A stretch of DNA of 57,918 bases from Bradyrhizobium sp. AS23.2 (GCF_001908185.1 NZ_LGHM01000092.1:1-57918); one strand, 5' to 3'. Positions 9,011 through 17,004 are shown, numbered from the stretch's first letter. A program made the numbers and translations. The notes: generated by a model not told the origin, from the letters alone.

Positions 9011-9550
9011 ATGCTGTCGGCCATCCGCCTCATCTCCGAAGCTGCCGATCTCGCCGCGCGCCGGCACAACGGCATGGCGCGCAAGGGGCGGGGCAGTGAG
9101 CCCTACATCAATCATCTCGCGGAGGTGGCGAATCTGCTTGCGACAGCGACGGATGGCGCGGATGCCGAGCTCGTCGCAGCCGGTTGGCTGCACGATACGA
9201 TCGAGGACACCGACGCCACGCGCGAGGAGCTCGCTCAGAAATTCTCCGAGCGCGTCGCCTCCTTGGTGGTTGAGTGCACCGACGATATGAGCCTGCCGAA
9301 GCCGGAGCGGCGGCGGCGACAGATCGTCGATGCGTCAAAGAAGTCGGCCGGCGCCAAGCTGATCAAGATCGCTGACAAGATCAGCAACATCGGCGCGCGC
9401 ATTCATTCCGATCCGACCACTGAAGAGCGCGACGATCTCGTCGACTACACCGGCTGGGCCGAGCAAGTGGTCGCGGGTTGCCGCGGCGGGAATTCATGGC
9501 TCGATCAGACATTCGACGATGCGGTGCAACGAGCGAGGGCCTCGCTGTGA
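9011..9550 (+). CDS. HD-domain phosphohydrolase, small alarmone hydrolase (MESH1/SpoT-hydrolase)-like
   Basis: This 179 aa protein is essentially one HD domain. Metal and catalytic positions are visible: PYINHLAEVA (His35), LHDTIEDTDAT (His61-Asp62, Glu65-Asp66), ECTDDMSLPKPERRRRQ and IKIADKISNI (Asp122). This order and spacing is that of the ppGpp hydrolase domain of SpoT and of free-standing MESH1-like enzymes, which also act on NADPH in animals. No synthetase, TGS or ACT domain is present. It sits 3 bp after ureB and 37 bp before ureC on the same strand, so it is almost certainly cotranscribed with urease. Family is firm; substrate is unknown. Confidence 0.85.
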   Translation: MLSAIRLISEAADLAARRHNGMARKGRGSEPYINHLAEVANLLATATDGADAELVAAGWLHDTIEDTDATREELAQKFSERVASLVVECTDDMSLPKPERRRRQIVDASKKSAGAKLIKIADKISNIGARIHSDPTTEERDDLVDYTGWAEQVVAGCRGGNSWLDQTFDDAVQRARASL

Positions 9551-9587
9551 GCCCTCACACAACATTCAAACGCAAATGGGGCTTGTG

Positions 9588-11303
9588 ATGTCCGTCAAGA
9601 TGAAGCGTTCCGTCTATGCCGACATGTTCGGGCCCACCACCGGGGACAAGGTCAGGCTCGCCGACACCGATCTCATCATCGAGGTCGAGAAGGACTTCAC
9701 CACCTACGGCGAAGAGGTGAAGTTCGGTGGCGGCAAGGTGATTCGCGACGGCATGGGTCAGTCGCAGGTCACCAACAAGCAGGGCGCGGCCGACACCGTC
9801 ATCACCAATGCGCTCATCGTCGATCACTGGGGCATCGTGAAGGCCGACGTCGCCATCAAAGACGGCATGATTTCGGCGATCGGCAAGGCCGGCAATCCTG
9901 ACATCCAGCCTGGCGTGACCATCGTCATCGGTCCTGGCACCGACGTGATCGCGGGCGAAGGCAAGATCCTCACCGCCGGCGGCTTCGACAGCCACATCCA
10001 TTTCATCTGCCCGCAACAGATCGAGCACGCGCTGATGAGCGGCGTCACCTCGATGCTGGGCGGCGGCACCGGCCCGTCGCACGGCACGTTTGCGACCACT
10101 TGCACGCCCGGCCCATGGCATATTGCCCGGATGATCCAGTCGTTCGACGCATTCCCCGTCAATCTCGGCATCTCTGGCAAGGGCAACGCCTCGCGGCCTG
10201 CCGCGCTGATCGAGATGGTCAAGGCCGGCGCCTGTGCGCTGAAGCTGCATGAGGACTGGGGCACGACGCCGGCGGCGATCGACAACTGCCTGTCGGTTGC
10301 CGACGATCACGACATCCAGGTGATGATTCACACCGACACGCTGAACGAATCCGGCTTCGTCGAGGATACGATCAAGGCGTTCAAGGGCCGCACCATCCAC
10401 GCCTTCCACACCGAGGGCGCCGGCGGCGGCCACGCCCCCGACATCATCAAGGTCGCCGGCCTGAAGAACGTGCTGCCGTCCTCGACCAACCCGACGCGCC
10501 CCTTCACGCGCAACACCATCGACGAGCATCTCGACATGCTGATGGTGTGCCACCACCTCGATCCCTCGATTGCGGAAGACCTGGCGTTCGCGGAAAGCCG
10601 CATCCGCAAGGAGACCATCGCCGCCGAGGACATTCTGCACGATCTCGGCGCGCTCTCGATGATGTCCTCGGACTCCCAGGCCATGGGCCGCCTCGGCGAA
10701 GTCATCATCCGGACATGGCAGACCGCCGACAAGATGAAGAAGCAGCGCGGGTCGCTGCCGCAGGACCAGGGCAAGGACAGCGACAATTTCCGCGTGAAGC
10801 GCTACATCGCAAAGTACACGATCAATCCCGCGATTGCCCATGGCGTGTCGAAGCTGATCGGCTCGGTGGAGAAGGGCAAGCTCGCCGACCTCGTGCTGTG
10901 GTCGCCGGCCTTCTTCGGCGTCAAGCCGGACTGTATCGTCAAGGGCGGCACGATTGTCGCCGCTCCGATGGGTGATCCCAACGCCTCGATCCCGACGCCG
11001 CAGCCGGTACACTATCGGCCGATGTTCGGCGCCTTCGGCAAGGCGCGCACGGCATCCTCCGTCGTCTTCACCTCGAAGGCCGCGGTCACCGGCGGGCTGG
11101 CGCGCAAGCTCGGCATCGACAAGAAGCTCTATGCCGTCCAGAACACCCGCGGCAAGATCTCGAAGAAGAGCATGATCCACAACGACGCCACGCCCAACAT
11201 CGAGGTCGATCCGGAGACCTATGAGGTGCGGGCCGACGGCGAGCTGCTCACCTGTGCCCCCGCCGAGGTGCTACCGATGGCGCAGCGATATTTCATGTAC
11301 TGA
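9588..11303 (+). CDS. ureC: Urease alpha (catalytic) subunit
   Basis: This 571 aa protein has the expected length. Nickel ligands and catalytic residues are all present: His136/His138 in DSHIHF, the carbamylated Lys219 in CALKLHEDWG, His248 in MIHTDTLNE, His274 in HAFHTEGAGG, catalytic His322 in VCHHLDPS and Asp362 in MSSDSQAMGR. ATG 9588 (MSVKMKRSVYADMFGPT) is chosen because it matches the family N-terminus; upstream in-frame codons overlap the HD gene. It catalyses urea hydrolysis in the cytoplasm. Confidence 0.97.
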   Translation: MSVKMKRSVYADMFGPTTGDKVRLADTDLIIEVEKDFTTYGEEVKFGGGKVIRDGMGQSQVTNKQGAADTVITNALIVDHWGIVKADVAIKDGMISAIGKAGNPDIQPGVTIVIGPGTDVIAGEGKILTAGGFDSHIHFICPQQIEHALMSGVTSMLGGGTGPSHGTFATTCTPGPWHIARMIQSFDAFPVNLGISGKGNASRPAALIEMVKAGACALKLHEDWGTTPAAIDNCLSVADDHDIQVMIHTDTLNESGFVEDTIKAFKGRTIHAFHTEGAGGGHAPDIIKVAGLKNVLPSSTNPTRPFTRNTIDEHLDMLMVCHHLDPSIAEDLAFAESRIRKETIAAEDILHDLGALSMMSSDSQAMGRLGEVIIRTWQTADKMKKQRGSLPQDQGKDSDNFRVKRYIAKYTINPAIAHGVSKLIGSVEKGKLADLVLWSPAFFGVKPDCIVKGGTIVAAPMGDPNASIPTPQPVHYRPMFGAFGKARTASSVVFTSKAAVTGGLARKLGIDKKLYAVQNTRGKISKKSMIHNDATPNIEVDPETYEVRADGELLTCAPAEVLPMAQRYFMY

Positions 11304-11317
11304 AATAGCGTCTCGAC

Positions 11318-11367
11318 GCATGTCCCAAGAGCATGTCCCAAGAGCATGTCCCGGGTGCATGCCCGGG
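11318..11367. repeat. 13-bp tandem repeat followed by a CCCGGG hairpin after ureC
   Basis: The unit GCATGTCCCAAGA occurs at 11318-11330 and 11331-11343, with a partial third copy (GCATGTCCC) at 11344-11352. This merges into CCCGGG-TGCATG-CCCGGG (11350-11367), a short stem. It lies in the ureC-ABM spacer and could be a weak terminator or processing site. Confidence 0.7.
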
Positions 11368-11455
11368 GGCGGCTTTTCCGGTTTTGCTTCGATCCCGGCT
11401 GGTCTAATGTCCCGCCCGGTATCTTAACCTAGAAGAAAAGCCGGGAGGATTTCTC

Positions 11456-11755
11456 GTGATCTACGTCGTTGCCACCCTGACCATCAAGCCCGAAACTCGC
11501 GCCGAGTTCATTGCAGCCGCCACCGCCTGCATCAAGGAGACGCGGAAAGAGCCCGGCAATATCGCCTATGACCTGCATGAGAGCGTCACCGATCCGGCCA
11601 AGATGGTGTTCGTCGAGCAGTGGGAAAATGCCGAGGCTCTGGTGCCGCACCGTGCCATGGAGCATATGAAGACGTTTGGCCGCGTCGCGGTGAAGTGCTT
11701 TACGGCGCCGCCGAAGATCGAAGTGATCACGCCGGAGAAGGTCGACGTCCGCTAA
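11456..11755 (+). CDS. ABM-fold (antibiotic biosynthesis monooxygenase/quinol monooxygenase-like) protein, copy 1
   Basis: This 99 aa single-domain protein starts at GTG 11456, seven bases after a strong GGGAGGAT. The start MIYVVATLTIKPETRAEF, the central TRKEPGNIAYDLHESVTDP and FVEQWENAEALVPH are typical of YgiN-like dimeric alpha/beta-barrel ABM proteins, which act on quinols or aromatic compounds without cofactors. It has a homologous neighbour 21 bp downstream and lies inside the urease cluster. Its role in urea metabolism is unknown. Confidence 0.82.
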   Translation: MIYVVATLTIKPETRAEFIAAATACIKETRKEPGNIAYDLHESVTDPAKMVFVEQWENAEALVPHRAMEHMKTFGRVAVKCFTAPPKIEVITPEKVDVR

Positions 11756-11776
11756 GCAAGAAGAGGGAACAATCCC

Positions 11777-12076
11777 ATGATCTATGTCATCGCCACCACG
11801 CCCATGAAGCCGGAAAATAAGGACGACTTCATCAGGGGGCACAAGGCCTGCACCGTCGAGACGCTCAAGGAGAAGGGCTGTCTCTCCTATGACGGTCATG
11901 TCAGTGTCAACAATCCGAACCTCTATGTGGTGGTCGAGCGCTGGGAGACCCGCGAGGACCTCAACGCACATGCGAGGGCGCCGCATATGAAGGTGTGGCG
12001 GGAGTATTCCGCGCAGATGAAGACCGCGCCGACGGTGATCGAGATCATCAGCGACGGCAAGGTCGAGAAGATCTGA
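11777..12076 (+). CDS. ABM-fold monooxygenase-like protein, copy 2
   Basis: This 99 aa protein is a paralogue of the preceding gene with the same length and plan: MIYVIATTPMKPENKDDF, ETLKEKGCLSYDGHVSVNNP, VVVERWETREDLNAH and the shared ending IEIISDGKVEKI. An AGAGGGAACAA region precedes the ATG. Just 3 bp separate its stop from ureE, which argues for cotranscription. The two copies have diverged clearly, so this is not a recent duplication; they could form a heterodimer. Confidence 0.82.
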   Translation: MIYVIATTPMKPENKDDFIRGHKACTVETLKEKGCLSYDGHVSVNNPNLYVVVERWETREDLNAHARAPHMKVWREYSAQMKTAPTVIEIISDGKVEKI

Positions 12077-12079
12077 GGA

Positions 12080-12724
12080 ATGACGCACATGATCCGGGCA
12101 ACTCAGGTCAAGGGGCAACACCGCTTCACGGAAGCGCCGGCGGACACGGTCGTGCTCGATTTCGACGATCGGCACCGTCGTCGTATGGCCATGACGGGGA
12201 CGCGGGGTCTCGAATTCCTGCTCGACCTGGAAAACGCCGTTGCGCTCCGCGGCGGCGATGCACTGGTGCTGGAGGACGGCCGGCTGGTCGAAGTGGTTGC
12301 GGCGCCCGAGCCGCTGCTCGAGATCCGCGGCCGCGATCCGCACCACCTCATCCGTGTCGGCTGGCACCTCGGCAATCGTCATCTGCCGACACAGATCATG
12401 GCCAAGAGCCTGCGCATTCGCCGCGATCACGTCATCGAGGCCATGGTCAAGGGCCTTGGTGCGCGCGTGATCGAGATCGAGGCGCCGTTCGATCCCGAAG
12501 GTGGCGCCTATGCCGATGCGGGTCACGCGCACGGGCACGATGACCATGGCCATCACGATCACGGGCATCACCACCACGATCACCATGATCATCACGGCCA
12601 TGAGCCCCACCATCATGATCATGCCGCGCATGATCATGGGCACGATCACCACCATCATCACGACGAGCATTGCGACCATCCTGACCATCACCACGGCCAC
12701 AAGCATGCTCGTGACCACAAATGA
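12080..12724 (+). CDS. ureE: Urease accessory protein UreE, nickel metallochaperone with long His-rich tail
   Basis: In this 214 aa protein, residues ~1-145 are the UreE peptide-binding and metal-binding domains (FDDRHRRRMAMTGTRGLEFL, HHLIRVGWHLGNRHLPTQI, LRIRRDHVIEAM). The last ~66 residues are almost all His, Asp and Gly, with 36 His by my count. Such tails bind several nickel ions and deliver or store them for urease. ATG 12080 gives MTHMIRATQVKGQHR; the ATG at 12089 is an alternative. The 3' end overlaps ureF by 20 bp in another frame. Confidence 0.95.
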   Translation: MTHMIRATQVKGQHRFTEAPADTVVLDFDDRHRRRMAMTGTRGLEFLLDLENAVALRGGDALVLEDGRLVEVVAAPEPLLEIRGRDPHHLIRVGWHLGNRHLPTQIMAKSLRIRRDHVIEAMVKGLGARVIEIEAPFDPEGGAYADAGHAHGHDDHGHHDHGHHHHDHHDHHGHEPHHHDHAAHDHGHDHHHHHDEHCDHPDHHHGHKHARDHK

Positions 12725-13433
12725 GCTGGGCAGCGCCGGTAACCTGGCCGAGCGCGAGGCGGCGGCGCTGTACCGGCTGATGACGTGGCTGTCGCCGGCG
12801 TTTCCGGTCGGCGGCTTCTCTTATTCCAGTGGCATCGAGTGGGCGGTCGAGGCGGGCGACATCACTGACATCGCGACGCTCGCCGACTGGCTCGACGCGA
12901 TGCTCGGCGACGGTTCGGGCTTTTGCGATGCGACCTTCCTGGTCCACGCCTTTCGCGCCGCGGAGGCGGGCGAGGAGGCCACTTTAAGCGATATCGCTGA
13001 ACTCGCTGCGGCCTTCGTGCCGTCGCGCGAGCGGCAGCTCGAGACGACATCGCAGGGGCGCGCCTTCGTCGATATCGCGCGTGCCGCGTGGGATGCCGAC
13101 GGGCTGGATGCCATGATCGCGGCGTGCAGCACGCCACTGGTCTATCCTGTGGCGGTCGGCGTCGTTGCCGCGATGCACGGCGTGCCACTGGCGCCGACGC
13201 TGCACGCGTTCCTGCATGCGCTGGTCTCGAACTGGATTTCCGCGGCCAGCCGGCTCATTCCGCTCGGCCAGACCGACAGTCAGCGCGTGCTGGTGAGGCT
13301 GGAAGCAGCCGTCGCCGCGACTGCAGATCGTGCGCTGAATGCGACATTGGACGATCTCGGCGGCGCTACGTTTCGCGCCGACCTCGCCAGCCTGCGGCAC
13401 GAGACGCAATATACGCGGCTGTTTCGCTCGTGA
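12705..13433 (+). CDS. ureF: Urease accessory protein UreF
   Basis: This 242 aa UreF works with UreD and UreG to load nickel. Signatures are LYRLMTWLSPAFPVGGFSYSSGIE, DGSGFCDATFLVHAFRA, TSQGRAFV, YPVAVGVVAAMHGVPL and SAASRLIPLGQTDSQRVL. The open frame extends far upstream through the ureE His-tail region, but that part is a shadow of the repeat. The start ATG 12705 (MLVTTNELGS) gives normal length; GTG 12711 is possible. It overlaps ureE by 20 bp. Confidence 0.92.
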   Translation: MLVTTNELGSAGNLAEREAAALYRLMTWLSPAFPVGGFSYSSGIEWAVEAGDITDIATLADWLDAMLGDGSGFCDATFLVHAFRAAEAGEEATLSDIAELAAAFVPSRERQLETTSQGRAFVDIARAAWDADGLDAMIAACSTPLVYPVAVGVVAAMHGVPLAPTLHAFLHALVSNWISAASRLIPLGQTDSQRVLVRLEAAVAATADRALNATLDDLGGATFRADLASLRHETQYTRLFRS

Positions 13434-13454
13434 GCAGTGCGGCATTTAACCAGT

Positions 13455-13482
13455 CGTCGTCCCAGCCCTGCCCGGGACGACG
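13455..13482. repeat. Short hairpin repeat in the ureF-ureG spacer
   Basis: CGTCGTCCC (13455-13463) and GGGACGACG (13474-13482) form a perfect 9-bp stem around a 10-nt loop. The stem resembles the ends of larger palindromic repeats in this window (22146-22296), so this may be a shortened remnant. Confidence 0.6.
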
Positions 13483-13501
13483 TTAAGAGAGAGCCAGCGA
13501 C

Positions 13502-14125
13502 ATGTCGAATTCTCACGGCCCCCTGCGTGTTGGTGTTGGCGGCCCCGTCGGATCGGGCAAGACTGCGCTGATGGACCTGCTCTGCAAGACCATGCGCGAG
13601 CACTACGACATCGCCGCGATCACCAACGACATCTACACCAAATGGGATGCGGAATTCCTTGTGCGCTCGGGCTCGCTGACGCCGGACCGCATCGCCGGCG
13701 TCGAGACCGGCGGCTGCCCGCACACCGCGATCCGCGAGGACGCATCGATGAATCTGGCCGCGGTGGCGGACATGCGCGCCAAGTTTCCCGGGCTTGACCT
13801 CGTTCTGATCGAATCCGGCGGCGACAATCTCGCTGCCACTTTTTCCCCGGAGCTCGCCGACCTCACCATTTACGTCATCGACGTGGCGGCCGGCGACAAG
13901 ATCCCGTCCAAGGGCGGCCCCGGCATCACCCGGTCCGACCTCCTGGTCATCAACAAGATCGATCTTGCGCCCCATGTCGGCGCCTCCCTCGAGAAGATGG
14001 ACACAGACGCCAGGCGCATGCGCGGCGAGCGTCCCTTCGTCATGACCAACCTGAAGAAGGGCGAGGGGCTCGACCGCATCGTCGGCTTCATCGAGGCCAA
14101 AGGCGGCCTGAAACGGGCAGGCTGA
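13502..14125 (+). CDS. ureG: Urease accessory protein UreG (SIMIBI GTPase)
   Basis: This 207 aa GTPase couples GTP hydrolysis to nickel insertion. Visible motifs are the P-loop GGPVGSGKTALMD, the metal-binding GVETGGCPHTAIREDAS (Cys-Pro-His), the catalytic ESGGDNLAATFSPEL and the guanine-specificity NKIDLAPHVGASLE. A GAGAGCCAGCGAC sequence precedes ATG 13502. It is the last recognisable gene of the urt-ure block. Confidence 0.96.
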   Translation: MSNSHGPLRVGVGGPVGSGKTALMDLLCKTMREHYDIAAITNDIYTKWDAEFLVRSGSLTPDRIAGVETGGCPHTAIREDASMNLAAVADMRAKFPGLDLVLIESGGDNLAATFSPELADLTIYVIDVAAGDKIPSKGGPGITRSDLLVINKIDLAPHVGASLEKMDTDARRMRGERPFVMTNLKKGEGLDRIVGFIEAKGGLKRAG

Positions 14126-14391
14126 CGGGCGCGGCGACGTGGCGCAGGCGCTTTCCGCTATTAACACCTGGGGCAGAGCCGCGACCTGCGGAACAAATCT
14201 CGGGCACGGCGATTAACTACCTTCGGTGCCCGGAGCAAAGCCGTTCTGGTCAGACCATCGGCCGGGCGTATTAAGCTTTACAGGCGACCCAAGTTGCGTA
14301 GCGATGCCTCCTCCGCCATTATCTCCGCCACTGGGGTTCACCCTGTTTCGGCACACGGCCGTTCAAGCGGCGTTCATATGCTCCGTGTTTA
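14126..14391. other. Intergenic region after ureG
   Basis: No convincing gene is present. A weak stem, CGGGCAC (14201-14207) with GTGCCCG (14226-14232), might end the urease transcript but lacks a T-run. The right part presumably holds the promoter of the sensor kinase gene. Confidence 0.4.
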
Positions 14392-16084
14392 TTGCCGACC
14401 TGCTGCTTCCACCTGAGTAGTCGCGTGGTCCGGCTGGGTTTCATCATCGGCTTCATCGCTCTGCTCGGGGCTCTGCTCTCCGGGCTTGCGGCCTATCGCG
14501 TCCACGACCAGGAGCTGGCGCTGGACCGGATCGCGCTGGCGCGCGCGATCGACGTTCACGCGAGCCTCGTCCAGGACCGGCTTACCGAGCGCGAGCTGCT
14601 TGCACGTGTCGCCTCAGGCCTATTCCGCGCGCCGTCGGTGATCAAGCCGAACATGCTGGAGCCGCTGCGCTCGGCCATTTATGCCTTCAAGACCGATTTC
14701 GTGGTGGCCGGGTGGATCGCCCGGCTCAGGCCGAACGAGCTTGCGGCAGCTCAGGCCGTGATTGCCGGGGCCGGATTCCCGAATCCGCAAATCCGTTCTT
14801 ACGACGACAAGCCGATCGATCCTGCCAGCGTGACCCAGCCGATCGACGTGCTGATGGACCTCGAGCCGCGCAGCAACGAGACCAAGGCGCTGGCCGGTCG
14901 AAGCTATGACCAGGACCAGGTTCGCGGCGCCATGTTGACGCGTGCCCGGGTTGAGAAGCGGTCGGTTGCCTCCGATCCGGTTGACCTGCTGCGCGGCGTC
15001 GGGCCGGTCGGCATCATCCTGGCCGCTCCTGTCATTCCCGAAGGGGCAACGGAGCCGGCCGGCTTCGTCACCTTTTCCTACGAACTCGCCTCGCTGATGC
15101 TGACCAACGACGACTTGTCGCTGTTTGCGGTCGCGCTGAAGGATCCGCGCAGGGAGGGCGGTGAGCTCGTCGCCAACGATCAGGGCGTGGTCTCGGCACG
15201 CATGACGTCGGCAGATGGGCCGGCGCCGTCGGCGACGCGCACGGTGAGCTTCGGTGGTCGTGACTGGCAGCTCGGCTATTACGCGAAGACCAATTCGGCG
15301 CGGCGTGCGGAGCAGACCGCGATCATCGTTGGCGCGATCGGTTTTGCCATCACTGCCATGGTGTGCGGCCTGTTCGGCTATGTCGCCTACAACAATCTGC
15401 GACTCAGCCGGGAAATCCAGGTGCGGATCGGCTTCGAGCGGCGGCTGACGGCTGTGATCGACGAACTCAACCATCGGGTCAAGAACATCCTGGCGGTGAT
15501 CCAGTCGATCGTGACGCGCACCTTGCGCCACGGCTCGGACATCGACGTCGCGCGCGAGCTGCTGATCGGCCGCATCCACGCCATGTCCAACGTGGTGTCG
15601 CTGCTCAGCGAGAGCCAGTGGCAGGGTGTCAAGCTGAAGGGCCTGTTCGAGGCGCGCGCCATCCCGCATGCCGATCGCATCGCCGTCACCGGCCCGGATA
15701 TCGCAGTCAGTGCACGCGCCGCACAGAGTCTGTCGCTGCTGTTCTTCGAGCTCGCCTCGCATTCGGACGAAGGATTGTCGCTGGTCGGCAAGCATCCACA
15801 CATCACTGCGATCTGGACGGTGACGGGGGGAGGCGCCCGACGATGTCTTCCATTTCCGCTGGGAGGAATTCAACACCAGCGAGGCGACGCGCCGGCCCGA
15901 TTCGGATTTCGGCCTGATCCTGCTCGACCGCGTCGCGCCCGAGGCGCTCGGCGGCACGGCCAAGCGCTACTTTACCGACGTCTCCTATGTCTACGAGCTG
16001 ATCGCGCCGATGGAGACGGTGGTCGACATGACAGAGCGCGACCGCACGGACAGAATCTCGGCGCCAGTGAGGCCTGTGCGATAG
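14392..16084 (+). pseudogene. CHASE-domain HWE-type sensor histidine kinase, frameshifted near the C-terminus
   Basis: An N-terminal membrane helix (FIIGFIALLGALLSGLAAYRV) is followed by a CHASE-like extracytoplasmic domain with MDLEPRSNETKALAGRSYDQ and then a second helix. The HWE/HisKA2 phosphoacceptor box is ELNHRVKNILAVIQSIVTRT, His about residue 361. After ITAIWTVTG the frame is lost at a run of six G (15825-15830). Removing one G restores a family-like ATPase tail (VFHFRWEEFN... DFGLILLDRVAPEALGGTAKR) ending at 16084. Even when repaired, the N-box is poor (FFELASHSDEG, where HELATNAAKYG is usual). The start is uncertain: TTG 14392 or GTG 14425. It may be a pseudogene, a sequencing error, or a degenerate kinase. 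Confidence 0.75.
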
Positions 16085-16099
16085 CCATCGCGCTTCCGG

Positions 16100-16201
16100 A
16101 GCGTTTTCGAGCAGAGCGGATACCGGTTCGCGTAAAGAAAACGCATCAAAATAAGAATATAGAGCCCCGTTCCGATTCCATCGGAAGGGAAATGGGCTCT
16201 A
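16100..16201 (-). repeat. Interspersed ~102 bp repeat (family 6, copy A) at the 3' end of the tetR gene
   Basis: This copy shares about 85% identity by eye with 16904-17004. Read on the minus strand it begins CTAGAGCC, includes a stem around GATTCCATC (arms CCGTTCCGAT/ATCGGAAGGG, one mismatch) and ends near CGAAAACGCT. Its first bases supply the TAG stop codon of the TetR gene. The stem may act as a transcription terminator. Confidence 0.85.
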
Positions 16202-16813
16202 GCCGTTCGGTCGCAACACCAGGTCGACCAGATTGCGCGCGTAGGCCGGCGTGATCGGGGTTATGCCAAAGACGTAGCGGTAGAACAGGCTGCCATAGAT
16301 CGCGTCGTAGAGATCCTCGGGCGGTCCCTCAGCCAGAATGCCGCCGTCTTTCTGGCCTTCGGCAATCATGTCCACCAGCGCGTCGCGGCGGAATTGCAGA
16401 TAGCGCGCGTAGAACAGCTCTGCTGAGCCGGTCTTCGAGATGCATTCGGAAATGACGGCGAGCTGCACCTTGCCGAATTCGCCCTGGAGTGCATCGGCAT
16501 AGGCCGCGGCATGGCGGCGCGCGCGCGCCGCGGGCGTGCCGGAACTCGCGGGCGGAAGCGGCAGCATTTGCGCGGCATGATGCAGGAAGGCGTCGATCAG
16601 CAGCGCTTCCCGCGACGGCCACCATTTGTAGATCGTCATCTTGGAGACGCTGGAGTGGCGCGCGACAGCGTCGATGGTGGTGGCGGCAAGGCCGGTGGCC
16701 GCCATCAGCGCATAGGCGCTTTCGAGAATGGCGTTGCTGGTCTCGATCGACCTCGGACGGCCGCGCCGGGGCGCGCCATCCGCCCCTTCACCCCCGCTTT
16801 TCGCCATCACCAC
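16199..16813 (-). CDS. TetR/AcrR-family transcriptional regulator
   Basis: This protein is 204 aa from GTG 16813, which follows GAGGAG at good spacing; the ATG at 16807 is an alternative. The N-terminal helix-turn-helix reads RGRPRSIETSNAILESAYAL, then TGLAATTIDAVARHSSVSKMTIYKWW (the TIDAVA..SVSKMTIYKWW pattern is diagnostic). A ~140-residue helical ligand domain follows, with FYARYLQFRRDALVDMIAEG as in TetR_C_11/16-type members. Its targets are probably nearby or its own promoter; no operator was identified. The gene is flanked by two copies of the same repeat. Confidence 0.9.
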   Translation of the reverse strand: MVMAKSGGEGADGAPRRGRPRSIETSNAILESAYALMAATGLAATTIDAVARHSSVSKMTIYKWWPSREALLIDAFLHHAAQMLPLPPASSGTPAARARRHAAAYADALQGEFGKVQLAVISECISKTGSAELFYARYLQFRRDALVDMIAEGQKDGGILAEGPPEDLYDAIYGSLFYRYVFGITPITPAYARNLVDLVLRPNG

Positions 16814-16903
16814 GTCCGGTCTCCTCGTGCAGAAGCAACCTTGCTTCGCATAGCGCAGCCACAGCGCCGGGCCTAGCGGAATCGCGAAGAGCCGGGCAGC
16901 TCA

Positions 16904-17004
16904 AGCGCTTTCGAGCGAAGTGGAGACCGGTTCGCGTAAGGAAAACGCGTCAGAACAAGAGTCTGGAGCCCCGTTCCGATTCCATCGGAACGGAGGTGGC
17001 TCTA
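16904..17004 (-). repeat. Interspersed ~101 bp repeat (family 6, copy B) at the 3' end of opgC
   Basis: This is the second copy of the element at 16100-16201, in the same orientation. Its internal stem CCGTTCCGAT/ATCGGAACGG is perfect (10 bp, 3-nt loop). On the minus strand its first bases CTAGAGCC provide the TAG stop codon of the OpgC gene, exactly as copy A does for the TetR gene. Confidence 0.85.

Noticed and set aside
12501..12704. 68-codon N-terminal extension of UreF rich in Thr/Ile/Met
   Set aside because: It is the out-of-frame reading of the UreE His-tail; UreF has normal length from 12705.
11429..12718. 429-codon minus-strand frame rich in Met/Val/Ile opposite ureE and the ABM genes
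   Set aside because: The hydrophobic Met/Val run is the complement of the His-rich UreE tail codons, not a membrane protein.
14190..14216. GGAAC upstream of the HWE sensor as an EcfG promoter
   Set aside because: No GTT-containing -10 box at 16 or 17 bases.
14226..14420. 64-codon frame upstream of the HWE sensor
   Set aside because: No ribosome-binding site or recognisable pattern; lies in the presumed promoter region.
16100..17004. Insertion sequence with TetR as cargo between direct repeats
   Set aside because: No transposase and the repeats are each placed at gene ends; the TetR gene has normal composition. Repeat insertion at two stop sites explains it better.
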